The notes: generated by a model not told the origin, from the letters alone. DNA of 64,000 nucleotides from Pelagibaculum spongiae (GCF_003097315.1 NZ_QDDL01000002.1:1-64000), one strand, 5' to 3'. Positions 25,451-35,761 are shown, counted from the first letter of the stretch. A program made the numbers and translations.

Positions 25451-26401
25451 TTAATTGTCTTCTTCGATATCATCTATTAGAGAACCTATCCTACTTTCTC
25501 TGTACTGATCTGCTTCGTCTAACAACCATTCTTGAAACGCGATCATTTTTTCTTTATCTGCATTGCCTTTTTCACATACTAAATAATATGATTTATCTTT
25601 CAAATACAAGCTGGGGTCAGTTGGTATGACTAGATCGCCGCTATTAAGATATGATGAAGCAGTAATTACGCTGCAAAGCGCGACCCCTCTACTTGCAAGC
25701 GCAGCTTGAATGCAAATATATTCATCGCTATATGTTTCGATAAGCTTAGCTTTATCCATTTTAGTTTGTGAGAGCGCAAACCATTTTTCCCAACAAGGGT
25801 CATCTTCAGCAAAATTTTCCCATTCATATACTATTAATGAATGGTTTAACAAATCACTCGGTGATATTCGGCCTTTAGTATCAATAAATTTTGGTGAACA
25901 AACAGGAACAACATAGTTATTTAAAACCCAGGCAAAATGCAACCCATCATAACCACCACCACCATGCCTGATTGATACATCGAAATTACTTGAGGTTAAA
26001 TTTTTTATTGAATCGCTTGCATCAATCTTTAATCCGTAATCAGGGTAAAGCTCTCTAAATTTATACGCTCTTTCGGACAACCAACTGCTCGCAAATGATT
26101 TTGTAGTGGTAATCATCAACGGTCCGTTACTCTCTGAATGAGAAAGTGCACCCACGGCCTCATGAAGCTTTGAAAACGCATCCATTACTAACGGTGCAAA
26201 AATTTCGCCTTCATTCGTCAAACTCAATGACCGCGTCAACCTGTTGAATAATCGAACACCAAGATCATCTTCTAGTGATTTAATGTTATGGCTAATTGCT
26301 GTTGGTGTAACATTAAGTTCATCTGCTGCTTTTTTAAAGCTCAAATGCTTTGCTGCATACACAAATGCCTGAATACCACGAAGCTGGGGAAGTCTTTGCA
26401 T
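25451..26401 (-). CDS. LysR-type regulator, GcvA-like
   Basis: 316 residues. The N-terminal winged helix (LPQLRGIQAFVYAAKHLSFK, ELNVTPTAISHNIKSLEDDL, LFNRLTRSLSLTNEG) and a PBP-like effector domain match the GcvA group, as does the LysR at 15309. It is not a copy of that gene. No gene diverges from it closely; 541 bases separate it from ribA. Its target may be itself or genes of the accessory block to the left, unproven. An acidic C-terminal tail (IDDIEEDN) is unusual. Confidence 0.87.
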   Translation of the reverse strand: MQRLPQLRGIQAFVYAAKHLSFKKAADELNVTPTAISHNIKSLEDDLGVRLFNRLTRSLSLTNEGEIFAPLVMDAFSKLHEAVGALSHSESNGPLMITTTKSFASSWLSERAYKFRELYPDYGLKIDASDSIKNLTSSNFDVSIRHGGGGYDGLHFAWVLNNYVVPVCSPKFIDTKGRISPSDLLNHSLIVYEWENFAEDDPCWEKWFALSQTKMDKAKLIETYSDEYICIQAALASRGVALCSVITASSYLNSGDLVIPTDPSLYLKDKSYYLVCEKGNADKEKMIAFQEWLLDEADQYRESRIGSLIDDIEEDN

Positions 26402-26942
26402 CAGTTACCTACATATTTAACTGCTGACCTAAAATAATGATTAGTTCTCGTACTGCGGTTGCAGTAGCTAAAAACAAATAAAAAGCTACGAGCCATTAGT
26501 TGTTTAAATGACAACGTATCCTAAAATCAGTTTTTAAAGCCAGCTAACACGCTACCGCTCATTCATTTGCAATCTAACTGGCTTAAACAACTATTATTAG
26601 TTGACTTGAATTCACGGAGAACTTTGTAATGATTAAGATAATCAAAGTTTCAGCATACACTTAATGCGTGCAAAGTAAATATTTCAAAAACGCAATACCA
26701 TTTTGCAACCATGAATTAACTCAATGTAGCCAATAAGATCACCTGACTATTCATTAGAAACCTATTGACTAATTAACTCCTTAAGTAATCAGGTGTAATC
26801 GCTCTATAAATTTTTTCGACTAAACAAGTCACCAAGATCATTAACATCTAAAATCGAATAGATTGAATTTTCATTTAATACGCGCATAAAAAAACCAGAG
26901 CTTTTGGCTCTGGTTTTTTTATCAAGCAAGGTCAGTGAATAA
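26402..26942. other. Intergenic region, LysR promoter side to ribA terminator
   Basis: AT-rich. It must contain the LysR promoter near its left end and holds the ribA terminator near its right end. An 11-codon frame with a fair ribosome binding site (26629-26664) is the only other item. Nothing else is supportable. The right end seems to mark the border where core genes resume. Confidence 0.4.
26889..26920. terminator. Bidirectional terminator 3' of ribA
   Basis: AAAAAACCAGAGC ending at 26901 pairs with GCTCTGGTTTTTT from 26907, five-base loop, with an A run on one side and a T run on the other. It lies 23 bases beyond the ribA stop on the - strand. Confidence 0.85.
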
Positions 26943-27527
26943 TTACAGCAAATGCCCTAATTTACCGGCCTTGGTTGATAAGTAATGGCTATTGTGTGAA
27001 TTTTGGCCAGCGCAATGGGGCACTCGCTCAACCACTTCAACACCACAAGCTTCCATGGCTGCAACCTTGCGAGGGTTATTGGTCATCAGGCGGGCTTTTT
27101 TCACTCCAACCTTTTCCAGCATCTCACCAACAAAGCTGTAGTCACGTTGATCGGCTTCAAAGCCTAAAGCAATGTTAGCTTCGACTGTGTCATGCCCCTG
27201 ATCTTGCAAAGCATAGGCTCGGATTTTATTAAGCAAACCAATACCACGTCCTTCCTGACGCAAGTACAACAATACGCCAGCACCTTCTTCAGCAATTCGC
27301 TGCATAGCAGCTTGTAATTGCGGGCCACAATCACAACGCAAGCTAAACAGCGCATCTCCGGTTAAACATTCGGAATGAATTCTCATCAACACCGGCGACT
27401 GCGGATCAAACTCACCCATTGTTAGGGCGACATGTTCCTTACCGCTCTGCAAGTCTTCAAAGCCATGCAGAGTAAAATCACCCCAACGGGTCGGCAGTCG
27501 TGATGCGGCGACATACTTCAACGACAC
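26943..27527 (-). CDS. ribA: GTP cyclohydrolase II
   Basis: 194 residues, normal for stand-alone RibA. Opens the imidazole ring of GTP to give the first pyrimidine intermediate of riboflavin synthesis. Zinc ligands lie in [17 protein letters not shown] (three cysteines). The substrate and catalytic block is [16 protein letters not shown], followed by [13 protein letters not shown] and LMTNNPRK. There is no fused RibB domain. No FMN riboswitch is seen upstream. Monocistronic. Confidence 0.95.
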   Translation of the reverse strand: MSLKYVAASRLPTRWGDFTLHGFEDLQSGKEHVALTMGEFDPQSPVLMRIHSECLTGDALFSLRCDCGPQLQAAMQRIAEEGAGVLLYLRQEGRGIGLLNKIRAYALQDQGHDTVEANIALGFEADQRDYSFVGEMLEKVGVKKARLMTNNPRKVAAMEACGVEVVERVPHCAGQNSHNSHYLSTKAGKLGHLL

Positions 27528-27675
27528 AGCATTCTCAACTCAAAAACTAATAGCGCGCAGATATTACTCCCTGCATCAGTAAAACCCAAATTATCTGGGA
27601 AATCTCTTGATCTGGACTATCTTTTGCTCTGTCAACGGCAGGATACAGACCAATAAAAACCTTCAGGGAAGCCCC

Positions 27676-28560
27676 ATGAAAAAACAATTGATTTTGCTCA
27701 GCTTTGCCGCATTAAGTCTTGCGATGCCAAGCGCTCATGCTCGAACCATTTCGATCAATATGACCAATTTAATGCATGGCACTTATATTACGCCGCAAAT
27801 TGCAGCGACCCATACCAGTAGCTACACCCTATTCCGGGTCGGAACAGATGCCACTGAAGCGCTACGCATTATGGCTGAAACCGGTAATGTGGGTGCGTTG
27901 AACAAAAACACATCAACGCTAACAATTGGTGGCCCAGGTGGTGCCACTGGAATTGTTGCCGATCTAAACAATAACAACCAGCTTGATGGGCAAATACCCA
28001 GCACTTCAGATCAAGTAGTTAACGCATCAGGCACCAACGACACTGCACCGGTGATTTTGCTAGCCCCAGGTACCAATCAAGATTATACCGATATCAACCT
28101 CACTGAATCGAATACTCATCTTTCAATTGTCGGCATGTTAATGCCTTCCAATGATGGCTTTGTTGGCTTGGATAGTTGGAAAATCCCCGCAGGCACGGGT
28201 AGCTGGGTTGTTTATTTAAATGCTTACGATGCCGGGACTGAAGCAAACACTGAGCAAACCATCCCTGCCAGTGAAACTGATCAAACAGCCGCCGATGGTG
28301 CTTGCAATTTAGCTTTAGATGAAACCAATACTTGTACCGGCGTTTTTATTCCATTCCATCCAGATGCTGGCAATAATAATGCAGCTGGTTTTGGTGTAGG
28401 TGGTTCAGCTGTAGGTGCAACAGATTCCAATGATAAAGTCCATATTCATCGTGGCCACCTAGGTGAGCTGGATGCCAGTGATAACACCGGTGATTTAAAA
28501 GCTAAAGTCCATCGCTGGTTAAATCCGGTTGCCAAGGTCGTCATTACCATTAGCGAATAG
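27676..28560 (+). CDS. Spondin-domain exported protein
   Basis: 294 residues from the ATG at 27676 (CAGGGAA upstream). Signal peptide MKKQLILLSFAALSLAMPSAHA. The mature part is a spondin_N-like domain: INMTNLMHGTYITPQIAATH, GTDATEALRIMAETGN, then SIVGMLMPSNDGFVGLDSW, AYDAGTEANTEQ and KVHIHRGHLGEL. In bacteria these are secreted calcium-binding C2-like domains of unknown role. The next gene, 15 bases on, encodes a second, lipid-anchored spondin protein, so the pair probably works together at the cell surface. Confidence 0.8.
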   Translation: MKKQLILLSFAALSLAMPSAHARTISINMTNLMHGTYITPQIAATHTSSYTLFRVGTDATEALRIMAETGNVGALNKNTSTLTIGGPGGATGIVADLNNNNQLDGQIPSTSDQVVNASGTNDTAPVILLAPGTNQDYTDINLTESNTHLSIVGMLMPSNDGFVGLDSWKIPAGTGSWVVYLNAYDAGTEANTEQTIPASETDQTAADGACNLALDETNTCTGVFIPFHPDAGNNNAAGFGVGGSAVGATDSNDKVHIHRGHLGELDASDNTGDLKAKVHRWLNPVAKVVITISE

Positions 28561-28575
28561 CCAGGAGCAATTACG

Positions 28576-29292
28576 ATGAAAAAATTACTTGCTCTGCCGC
28601 TACTGTTTTTATTCTGCGCAGTAACATTAATCAGCTGTTCAGATAACGACAACCGTAATTACCAATATCGAATATCGGTACTTAACCTCACCAACAATCA
28701 GCCGATTTCGCCCATGGCTGTTATTGTTCACAGCAATCAATTTAATGCATGGGAAAATGGCGCAGCTGCTTCAGTCGCATTAGAAAAACTCGCAGAAGCC
28801 GGTGAACCTGATGATTTAATTGCATTGGCGGATGCTTCTAACGATGTCTATTATCACGCCGCTTTGGGTGAACAAAACCTACAAGCTGGCAATTCAATAT
28901 TGTTAGATATAAGTTTTGTTACTCATAAAAATAATCCGTTAATGCTGACCATTGCAGGCAAATTACAAAATACCAATGATGGTTTTGCCGGACGAACCAT
29001 GATCGATTTACAGCAGCTTGCATTTACTGATCACAACAAAGCGTCAATCAATTTATTTGCATGGGACAGCGGCACTGAAGCCAATACAGAAACTGAGGCA
29101 ACTATATCTGGCCCTGCAGGTACTGGAACCGGCTTTGACGCATCAAGGGTTGGCGATATTGATAAAGTTTCACAACATATCGGCATTATTGGCAATCAAG
29201 GCGATAAATTAGCTTTAACTGACTCAGTATTAACCAGCAGCCATAAGTTTGACAATCCGGTCGCCCGAGTTTTTATTACTCGAACTAATTAA
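28576..29292 (+). CDS. Spondin-domain lipoprotein
   Basis: 238 residues with a lipoprotein signal (LLALPLLFLFCAVTLISC, lipobox LISC at about residue 21). The same domain as the previous protein: ISVLNLTNNQPISPMAVIVH, LEKLAEAGEPDDL, AGKLQNTNDGFAGRTMIDL and LFAWDSGTEANTETE. Diverged from its neighbour but aligned over the full domain. It lacks the region between EQTIPASET and HIHRG of the first protein. Cotranscribed with it, and followed by a bidirectional terminator. Confidence 0.78.
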   Translation: MKKLLALPLLFLFCAVTLISCSDNDNRNYQYRISVLNLTNNQPISPMAVIVHSNQFNAWENGAAASVALEKLAEAGEPDDLIALADASNDVYYHAALGEQNLQAGNSILLDISFVTHKNNPLMLTIAGKLQNTNDGFAGRTMIDLQQLAFTDHNKASINLFAWDSGTEANTETEATISGPAGTGTGFDASRVGDIDKVSQHIGIIGNQGDKLALTDSVLTSSHKFDNPVARVFITRTN

Positions 29293-29307
29293 CATTAATT
29301 TAGAATT

Positions 29308-29342
29308 AATTAAGCGCTCTTTAAAAAGAGCGCTTAATTTAT
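29308..29342. terminator. Bidirectional terminator
   Basis: A 15-base arm at 29308-29322 (core AAGCGCTCTTT) is perfectly complementary to 29325-29339. It separates the spondin pair (+) from rsmE (-). Confidence 0.8.
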
Positions 29343-29370
29343 TTTAAGGCAGGCACTACAGAACGAACCG

Positions 29371-30081
29371 TTAAAACAACCTAGCAGCCAATGCCGTGAC
29401 CGCAGTATCTACTCGTAAAATTCTTGGGCCTAAATTGACCGAAGCCAATCCTGCTTCTTGCATTTTTTCCACTTCATAGGGAATCCAGCCACCTTCTGGG
29501 CCAATCGCTAGTACGGTTGACTGTGCAGCATGTCGTGGGCAGCTCAAGCTGGCACGAGGATCTGCCACTAACCCTAGTTTTCCACAAGTAATTGCTGGTA
29601 GACGATCTTCAACAAAAAGCTTGAATCGTTTTTCAATAATAACCTCAGGTAGCACGGTATCTCGCCCTTGCTCTAAACCCAAAATCAGCTGCTCTCTAAT
29701 CGTTTCTGGCTCCAACCATGGAGACTGCCAAAAGCTTTTTTCTACTCGATAGCTATTGAGCAAGATCAACCGTTCAATACCTAAAGTAGCCACATGCTGA
29801 AAAATTCTTTTAAGCATTTTCGGCCGAGGCAAACCGAGCAGTAATGTTAACGGCAGCCGTGGCGGCGGTGGGGTATCTAACACGATTTGATCGAGTAATA
29901 ATCGATTCGATGACAGCTCAATAATTTTCCCCTGCCCCATCTTGCCGCCCAGCAAACCAACTTTAAGTGTCGAGCCAATCTCTGGTTTGATATGGGTTTT
30001 TACATGCTGGAATCGACGGTCAGTTAACTTAACTTGACCGTTTTCAATAAAATCAGCAGCTTCGAGCAGGATCAGGTTCAT
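29371..30081 (-). CDS. rsmE: 16S rRNA m3U1498 methyltransferase
   Basis: 236 residues. SAM-dependent methylation of U1498 in 16S rRNA on the 30S subunit. An N-terminal PUA-like domain (RRFQHVKTHIKPEIGSTLKVGLLGGKMGQG) is followed by a SPOUT domain with the knot residues LAIGPEGGW and VNLGPRILRVDTAVTALAA at the end. ERLILLNSYRVEKSFWQSPWL is the conserved middle block. The gene follows the large repeat-protein gene with about 90 bases between. Confidence 0.92.
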   Translation of the reverse strand: MNLILLEAADFIENGQVKLTDRRFQHVKTHIKPEIGSTLKVGLLGGKMGQGKIIELSSNRLLLDQIVLDTPPPPRLPLTLLLGLPRPKMLKRIFQHVATLGIERLILLNSYRVEKSFWQSPWLEPETIREQLILGLEQGRDTVLPEVIIEKRFKLFVEDRLPAITCGKLGLVADPRASLSCPRHAAQSTVLAIGPEGGWIPYEVEKMQEAGLASVNLGPRILRVDTAVTALAARLF

Positions 30082-30171
30082 ATAAATTCAAGAGGAATAT
30101 GGCAAGGCGGCAAGGATAATCAGCTAGTCGATAACACGCAAGCCAAGCACTTTAACCCTTACGGATATCAG

Positions 30172-31581
30172 CTAAAAAACAACCTTGCGAATCATCGCTC
30201 CGTCAAGGCGCTCCCAGAATTCTTCCAGCCCCCGATGGTTCTGCCTCAAGCAAATATTCACTGAATCAGCCGCTAACTTGTCGTCAATGCCGTCGATTAA
30301 TTCAGCCAATAAATGCGGGTTATTTAGCATGCTTGAATTAATCTGCTTTGCCATTGCAGGCACATCTAACGCATTGGAAAATGTTGCTAACCGCTCAGTG
30401 TCTGCCGCCCAAAAACGATTTAACTGATTGGCCGTTTGCAATGGTTTTACCTGACTGGCTAAGCTGGCGAGCAAATCAGGCTCATAAAACATCCAACGAT
30501 CTATCACTTGTCCCAGCAGTTTTTTATCCAGTGAACGTAAAACAGTTAAAAATTCTTGCTGGTTATCCGCCAGCATACGATTCAAAGTAAACGACAGTCG
30601 ATGGGCGTCTAATTCACCTAAAAATGAAGATAACCAACCGGGGTTTAATTGCAGCACTTCGTTAATCACCCTTGCAACCTGCTCGGGCCGTAAACCATTA
30701 ATTAAATTGGCCGGGCCATCTGGTTTCATGGCAGTTGCTTGGCGAACAATCGTGGCAATCCGCTGGCTATCTAAGCCGGATAACACCTTAGCAAAAGCGG
30801 TGGCATTCAAACGATGTAACAACTGATTGACCTTTTCTGGGTCACTAATTACCAACTTATTAATGCTTTGTGCCACTAGCTTGGCATCACTGCCTTGCCA
30901 GATTTCAGCCAATAGATTTGGCCGCGACTGCAGCAATTGACTAATACTTTTTGCAAGCTGTTCACTGGAAAGCGGCTCGACTAATTGCTGCAATAAGTCA
31001 GGGTTGGCTTGATATAGCTTACCGACGCCATCGCCAATTTTTTTCGGGTCTAACCCGGCAATCATCAGTGGAATTAGTTCAGGATATTGCTGGTCAATGT
31101 GCAGTGATAAATCAACCCAGCGCCGCTGAGGAATTTGCGACAGCACTTGTAAACCACGGCCATCGGCTAATAAACCATCGACTATTTTACCGACTTGTTT
31201 CGGATCGACCTGCTGCAGAATTTCAGCTGAGAATTGCGGATGATCTCCTAATGCCTTATTCAGTGCTTGGCCGAATAGTTTAGGATCAAGTCCTTTGATG
31301 TATTCACTGATAATCGCTGGATCCTTCTCCAGTGACAAATTAACCATTGCTGCAACCGACTGATGATTGATCTGCCCTAAATAGCGATGGAGTAAATCCG
31401 GGTTTTGCCGCAGGTAATAATTTGCTGCAGGCACTACAAAACGACCGCTGACCTGTTCAATCCATTTCTCGGCATGCCCGGTATAAAAACCAAACGGCAG
31501 CACCACGAAAACCAACAGAATTAGTATTAAATTCAGTAAATTGAGCAATCTCTGCAAGGCAGGATGAAGCAGCCCGGTCAT
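30172..31581 (-). CDS. Membrane-anchored protein of about fifteen 27-residue helical repeats
   Basis: 469 residues, not a family I can name. A hydrophobic stretch (LLNLILILLVFVVLPFGF, about residues 15-32) would anchor it, followed by some 20 residues. From about residue 54 to the end the chain is almost wholly 27-residue repeats: N-x-x-L-x-x-x-P-x-L-L-x-x-x-h-x-x-L-D-x-x-x-h-A-x-x-h. Examples are NLSLEKDPAIISEYIKGLDP and NEVLQLNPGWLSSFLGELDA. One repeat is half length. This predicts a two-helix alpha-solenoid, with local similarity to the helical repeats of MgtE N-terminal domains. There is no catalytic motif; a scaffold or protein-binding role is plausible. Confidence 0.6.
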   Translation of the reverse strand: MTGLLHPALQRLLNLLNLILILLVFVVLPFGFYTGHAEKWIEQVSGRFVVPAANYYLRQNPDLLHRYLGQINHQSVAAMVNLSLEKDPAIISEYIKGLDPKLFGQALNKALGDHPQFSAEILQQVDPKQVGKIVDGLLADGRGLQVLSQIPQRRWVDLSLHIDQQYPELIPLMIAGLDPKKIGDGVGKLYQANPDLLQQLVEPLSSEQLAKSISQLLQSRPNLLAEIWQGSDAKLVAQSINKLVISDPEKVNQLLHRLNATAFAKVLSGLDSQRIATIVRQATAMKPDGPANLINGLRPEQVARVINEVLQLNPGWLSSFLGELDAHRLSFTLNRMLADNQQEFLTVLRSLDKKLLGQVIDRWMFYEPDLLASLASQVKPLQTANQLNRFWAADTERLATFSNALDVPAMAKQINSSMLNNPHLLAELIDGIDDKLAADSVNICLRQNHRGLEEFWERLDGAMIRKVVF

Positions 31582-31928
31582 TATTAGTCACTTTGTTATA
31601 TTGCCGGTAAGATTATCTGCAGGTTAACAAAGCTGTTTATCAGTTAAAAGCAGCATAAAGGAATCATCTCTTTAAGCGTTTCATTCTTAATCAATGGCTT
31701 GTCTCTATACACCCCTGCCATAGGCTTTCATGCTCTGAATAACAAGTTCGGAGCATGGCACTGTGCCTATCAATATAAATCCCATAATCCATAAAAATTA
31801 ATTCTTTTAGAGAATCAATTGCCCGAGCGAATCAATTCCTACGATCGCTATGGTTGTAGCCGAGCGCCGCTCGCAGTAAAATCCACAGCTATTTTTTCGA
31901 CTTTGACCAACAGGTTCCCCATATCCGG
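31582..31928. other. Divergent promoter region between the repeat protein and miaB
   Basis: 347 bases with no gene. It must hold the promoters of the repeat-protein gene (-) and miaB (+). No strong hairpin or regulator site was identified. Confidence 0.4.
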
Positions 31929-33272
31929 ATGAGCACGAGCAAAAAGCTGTACATAGAAACCTTCGGCTGCCAGATGAATGAGTATGATTCCAAGCGCATG
32001 GCTGAGTTACTGCAGGTAAGCCACGACCTTGAGCCTACTGATAATCCAGAAGACGCTGATGTGTTGCTGCTGAATACCTGCTCAATCCGCGAGAAGGCTC
32101 AGGAGAAAGTTTTCCATCAATTAGGCCGTTGGCGGCTGCTGAAGGAAAAGAACCCCGACTTGAAAATCGGTGTTGGCGGCTGCGTAGCCAGCCAGGAAGG
32201 CGACAAAATCATCAAGCGCGCGCCTTTTGTTGATATGGTTTTCGGCCCGCAGACTCTGCACCGTTTACCAGAAATGATCGACGCCAACGACAGCCCTGAA
32301 ATGCTGAAAATTGTCGACGTCACCTTCCCGGAAATCGAGAAATTCGACAATCTGCCAGAGCAGGTTGCTGATGGCGCTACTGCCTTTATCTCGATCATGG
32401 AAGGCTGCGATAAGTTTTGTACTTTCTGCGTGGTGCCTTATACCCGCGGCAAGGAAGTTAGCCGTCCATTTGACGACATCATTGTTGAAGCCGCCGGCTT
32501 GGCTGAGCAAGGTGTTCGTGAAGTAAACATGCTGGGCCAGAACGTGAATGCCTATCGCGGCATTGACCACGAAGGTCAACAAGTCGATTTAGCCGATCTG
32601 ATTCGGGTTCTGGCGCAAATCGATGGTATCGATCGAATTCGTTTTACCACTTCACACCCGGTTGAGTTCACCGATTCTTTAGTCGATGTTTATGACGAAG
32701 TACCTGAATTAGTTAGCCATTTGCACCTGCCGGTACAGAGTGGTTCTAACAGTGTTTTGACCGCAATGAAACGCGGCCACACCCGTGAGCATTACGTCAA
32801 ACTGATGAATCGCATTCGCGCTAAACGTCCGAACATCAGTTTTAGTTCTGACTTTATCATTGGCTTTCCCGGTGAAACCGATCAGGACTTTGAAGACACC
32901 ATGAATCTGATCGCCGAGATCGATTTTGATATGTCCTTTAGCTTTATTTACAGCCCTCGTCCTGGCACTCCAGCTTCTGAAATGGAAGATGATTTGCCGA
33001 TGGCGGTAAAAAAGCAGCGCTTACAACTATTGCAAGCTCGCATCAATCAGCAGTCTCGTCGCATCAGTGAACAAATGCTGGGCAATATCGAAAAGGTATT
33101 GGTTACCGGTACTTCGCGTAAAGATGAGCATGAGCTGGCGGGCCGCACCGAAAATAACCGGGTGGTTAACTTCCCTGCGAGTGCCGAATTAATTGATGAT
33201 TTGATTGGCGATTTCGCGATGGTAAAAATTATCGAAGCTTTGCCTAACTCGCTTCGCGGTGAGTTGATTTAA
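31929..33272 (+). CDS. miaB: tRNA-2-methylthio-N6-dimethylallyladenosine synthase
   Basis: 447 residues. Radical-SAM methylthiotransferase that adds the ms2 group to i6A37 of tRNA. The N-terminal cluster-binding domain has C in [18 protein letters not shown] and GGCVASQEG. The radical-SAM CxxxCxxC is [14 protein letters not shown]. Then comes [20 protein letters not shown] and a C-terminal TRAM domain ([20 protein letters not shown]). First gene of the conserved miaB-ybeZ-ybeY-corC neighbourhood, with 214 bases before ybeZ. Confidence 0.96.
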   Translation: MSTSKKLYIETFGCQMNEYDSKRMAELLQVSHDLEPTDNPEDADVLLLNTCSIREKAQEKVFHQLGRWRLLKEKNPDLKIGVGGCVASQEGDKIIKRAPFVDMVFGPQTLHRLPEMIDANDSPEMLKIVDVTFPEIEKFDNLPEQVADGATAFISIMEGCDKFCTFCVVPYTRGKEVSRPFDDIIVEAAGLAEQGVREVNMLGQNVNAYRGIDHEGQQVDLADLIRVLAQIDGIDRIRFTTSHPVEFTDSLVDVYDEVPELVSHLHLPVQSGSNSVLTAMKRGHTREHYVKLMNRIRAKRPNISFSSDFIIGFPGETDQDFEDTMNLIAEIDFDMSFSFIYSPRPGTPASEMEDDLPMAVKKQRLQLLQARINQQSRRISEQMLGNIEKVLVTGTSRKDEHELAGRTENNRVVNFPASAELIDDLIGDFAMVKIIEALPNSLRGELI

Positions 33273-33298
33273 AGACGAAGTAGGTTTGGTAAGCCTAA

Positions 33299-33353
33299 AG
33301 CGCAACCAGACATTTTTGTCTGATTGCGCTCACGCTTATCAAATCTACATCAG
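33299..33353. repeat. Intergenic hairpin repeat, copy A
   Basis: AGCGCAACCAGACA (33299-33312) nearly complements 33317-33330, followed by CACGCTTATCAAATCTACA. The same arms and the same tail (ATCAAATCTACA-CAG) occur at 47532-47601 beside waaA. The hairpin lacks a T run. Confidence 0.5.
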
Positions 33354-33486
33354 CTTCAAACCTGCAACTTCCACTTGCATGCTAAGGTCATAGAGTTAAA
33401 GTGAGCTTATATACTCAAAGTAATGTTAAGTATGGCGAGTATAAACTTTGCTTTTTTCAAGTGTCAGCTGAGGATTAGACAACAAC

Positions 33487-34455
33487 TTGAGCACACAATT
33501 AGAAACTCGGGATTTTTCCCTAGAACCTGCAGATAATCATCGTTTGGCCAGCTTAAACGGCCAGCTTAACGAGCATCTGAAGATGATCGAACGCCGCCTT
33601 GGTGTTGAGATTAACAACCGCGGCAACCTGTATCAGATCATCGCCCTGCCTTTTATTGTCGATAGCACACAAGCCCTGTTACAAGACCTTTACCTGCAAA
33701 CTGACGACCTTGATCTGACATCAGCCCAAGTGCATCTGAAATTGCAAGAAGTCAGCTTGGCGTTAGAAAACAAACAGCCGGACAATCTACCCGACAACTT
33801 GGTGGTCAAAACCCGCAAAGGTTTAATCAAGCCGCGCGGCGTTAATCAGCGCAGTTATATTTTTAATATTCAGCGCAATGACATCAGTTTTGGTGTTGGC
33901 CCAGCTGGTACCGGTAAAACTTGGTTAGCAGTTGCCTGCGCGGTTGAAGCATTGGAAAAAGACCAAATCAGCCGAATTATGCTGGTTCGTCCAGCGGTTG
34001 AAGCCGGTGAAAAACTAGGCTTTTTACCCGGTGATTTAAGTCAGAAAGTCGACCCTTATTTACGTCCACTTTACGATGCCTTGTATGAAATGCTTGGGCT
34101 TGAAAAGGTCGAAAAACTAATTGAGCGAAACGTGATCGAAGTAGCACCTTTGGCTTATATGCGTGGCCGAACCCTCAACGATGCGTTTATTATTCTTGAT
34201 GAGAGCCAGAACACCACCGTCGAACAGATGAAAATGTTTCTGACCCGAATCGGTTTTAATTCCAAGGCAGTGATTACCGGAGATGTTACTCAGGTTGATC
34301 TACCTACTGGAAAAATGTCCGGTTTGCGGCATGCTATCAAGGTATTAAGCGAGGTCGACGAAATATCTTTTACCTTCTTCCAATCGAAGGATGTGGTTCG
34401 TCACCGAATTGTGCAACGGGTTATCGAAGCTTACGAAAAGGCTGAATCTCAATGA
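33487..34455 (+). CDS. ybeZ: PhoH-like ATPase, YbeZ
   Basis: 322 residues from TTG at 33487; there is no alternative in-frame start before a TGA at 33469. The PhoH P-loop domain is clear: [17 protein letters not shown] (Walker A, about residue 139) and [13 protein letters not shown] (Walker B), with VGVGPAG-like context and [12 protein letters not shown]. The N-terminal 110 residues are the usual YbeZ extension. It works with YbeY in rRNA maturation and ribosome quality control. Its stop overlaps the ybeY start by four bases (ATGA). Confidence 0.92.
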   Translation: MSTQLETRDFSLEPADNHRLASLNGQLNEHLKMIERRLGVEINNRGNLYQIIALPFIVDSTQALLQDLYLQTDDLDLTSAQVHLKLQEVSLALENKQPDNLPDNLVVKTRKGLIKPRGVNQRSYIFNIQRNDISFGVGPAGTGKTWLAVACAVEALEKDQISRIMLVRPAVEAGEKLGFLPGDLSQKVDPYLRPLYDALYEMLGLEKVEKLIERNVIEVAPLAYMRGRTLNDAFIILDESQNTTVEQMKMFLTRIGFNSKAVITGDVTQVDLPTGKMSGLRHAIKVLSEVDEISFTFFQSKDVVRHRIVQRVIEAYEKAESQ

Positions 34456-34925
34456 CACCGGATATAGACCTACAGATCGCCACTGACGATCCCGACCCAT
34501 TACCGAAATTGGCAGACTTACAGCGCTGGATCGCTGCGAGCCTGCCGGATTCTATGGAAACTGCTGAGCTGACCATTCGCATCGTCGAATCCGACGAAAG
34601 TCAGCAACTGAATCATCAGTATCGGCAAAAAGATAAACCCACCAATGTACTGTCCTTTCCCTTCGAATGCCCACCCGGTATTGATCTCCCCTTGCTAGGC
34701 GATTTAATTATTTGCCAGCAAGTGGTCGAGGCAGAAGCCATTGAACAGCAAAAACCATTAACGGCCCATTGGGCACATATGGTGGTGCATGGTTGCTTAC
34801 ATTTATTGGGTTATGACCATATCGAAGACCAAGAAGCTGAGGAAATGGAAAGCCTTGAGCGACAAATTTTACAAGGACTCGGATTCGCCGATCCTTACGC
34901 AGATGAGGCAGAGGAAAACGCATGA
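34452..34925 (+). CDS. ybeY: Endoribonuclease YbeY
   Basis: 157 residues. Zn-dependent RNase needed for 16S rRNA 3' maturation. The metal site [11 protein letters not shown] is complete in [15 protein letters not shown]. Also conserved are [19 protein letters not shown] and [15 protein letters not shown]. Starts with ATGA over the ybeZ stop and ends with ATGA over the corC start, so the three are translationally coupled. Confidence 0.95.
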   Translation: MTPDIDLQIATDDPDPLPKLADLQRWIAASLPDSMETAELTIRIVESDESQQLNHQYRQKDKPTNVLSFPFECPPGIDLPLLGDLIICQQVVEAEAIEQQKPLTAHWAHMVVHGCLHLLGYDHIEDQEAEEMESLERQILQGLGFADPYADEAEENA

Positions 34926-35761
34926 GCGAAGACCACAGTAGCGGGTCGTCGAGATCCTGGCTGGAACGAATCACTCTAGCATTAACTGGCGAGCCACAAA
35001 CGCAAAAACAGTTAGTTGATGTGCTGGATGATGCGCGAGAGCGCGGCCTTCTCGACGACGATGCCTTTGGCATGATTGAGGGAGTAATGAAAGTCTCCGA
35101 ACTTCAGGTTCGAGACGTAATGATCCCTCGCCCGCAGATGGTAGTTGTGGAAAAAGAGGCCGAGCCTCAGGAATTTCTCGGTGATCTGATTGAATCAGGC
35201 CACTCTCGCTTTCCAGTGATCGGTGATAACCGCGATGAGGTTTTGGGCATTTTACTTGCCAAAGATCTACTCGGTTGGACAGTTCACAACGAAGGTTGGG
35301 GAAATTTCGACATCCGTGATCTGTTGCGTAAGCCGGCCTTTGTGCCGGAGTCCAAGCCCTTGGATGCCATGCTCAAAGAATTCCGCCAAACCCGTAACCA
35401 CATGGCGATTGTGGTCGATGAATACGGTGGAGTTTCTGGCTTGGTAACCATCGAAGACGTGCTAGAGCTGATCGTCGGTGAAATTGAAGATGAATATGAT
35501 CAAGAAGAAGAAGATCAGATCATCGACACCGATGAAAAAACCGCTGAAGTTGAAGCTTTAACACCAATTGAAGATTTCAACGAGCATTTTAAAACTGAAT
35601 ACTCCGACGAAGAAGTCGATACCGTCGGCGGCTTGGTAATGCAGGCGTTAGGCCACTTACCGGTTAAAGGCGAAGTCGTTGAAATTAACAACTTCCGTTT
35701 TGAAGTTCTGGCGGCAGATAACCGTCGGATTGAAATGCTAAAAGTAGAAAAGATTGACTGA
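34922..35761 (+). CDS. corC: CorC/YbeX-type CBS-domain protein
   Basis: 279 residues. Two CBS domains (about residues 60-120, [17 protein letters not shown], and 125-180, [34 protein letters not shown]) and a C-terminal CorC_HlyC domain ([20 protein letters not shown]). There is no membrane domain, as in YbeX. It is tied to Mg2+/Co2+ efflux and, through its partners YbeY/YbeZ, to ribosome maturation. In many relatives lnt follows; here a terminator follows instead. Confidence 0.92.
   Translation: MSEDHSSGSSRSWLERITLALTGEPQTQKQLVDVLDDARERGLLDDDAFGMIEGVMKVSELQVRDVMIPRPQMVVVEKEAEPQEFLGDLIESGHSRFPVIGDNRDEVLGILLAKDLLGWTVHNEGWGNFDIRDLLRKPAFVPESKPLDAMLKEFRQTRNHMAIVVDEYGGVSGLVTIEDVLELIVGEIEDEYDQEEEDQIIDTDEKTAEVEALTPIEDFNEHFKTEYSDEEVDTVGGLVMQALGHLPVKGEVVEINNFRFEVLAADNRRIEMLKVEKID

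Noticed and set aside
26629-26664. 11-codon frame with a CGGAGA ribosome binding site between LysR and ribA
   Set aside because: Too short to support, no downstream gene in the same direction for it to lead, no attenuator-like hairpin nearby.
27528-27675. FMN riboswitch in front of ribA
   Set aside because: The leader is short and none of the conserved riboswitch segments could be found.
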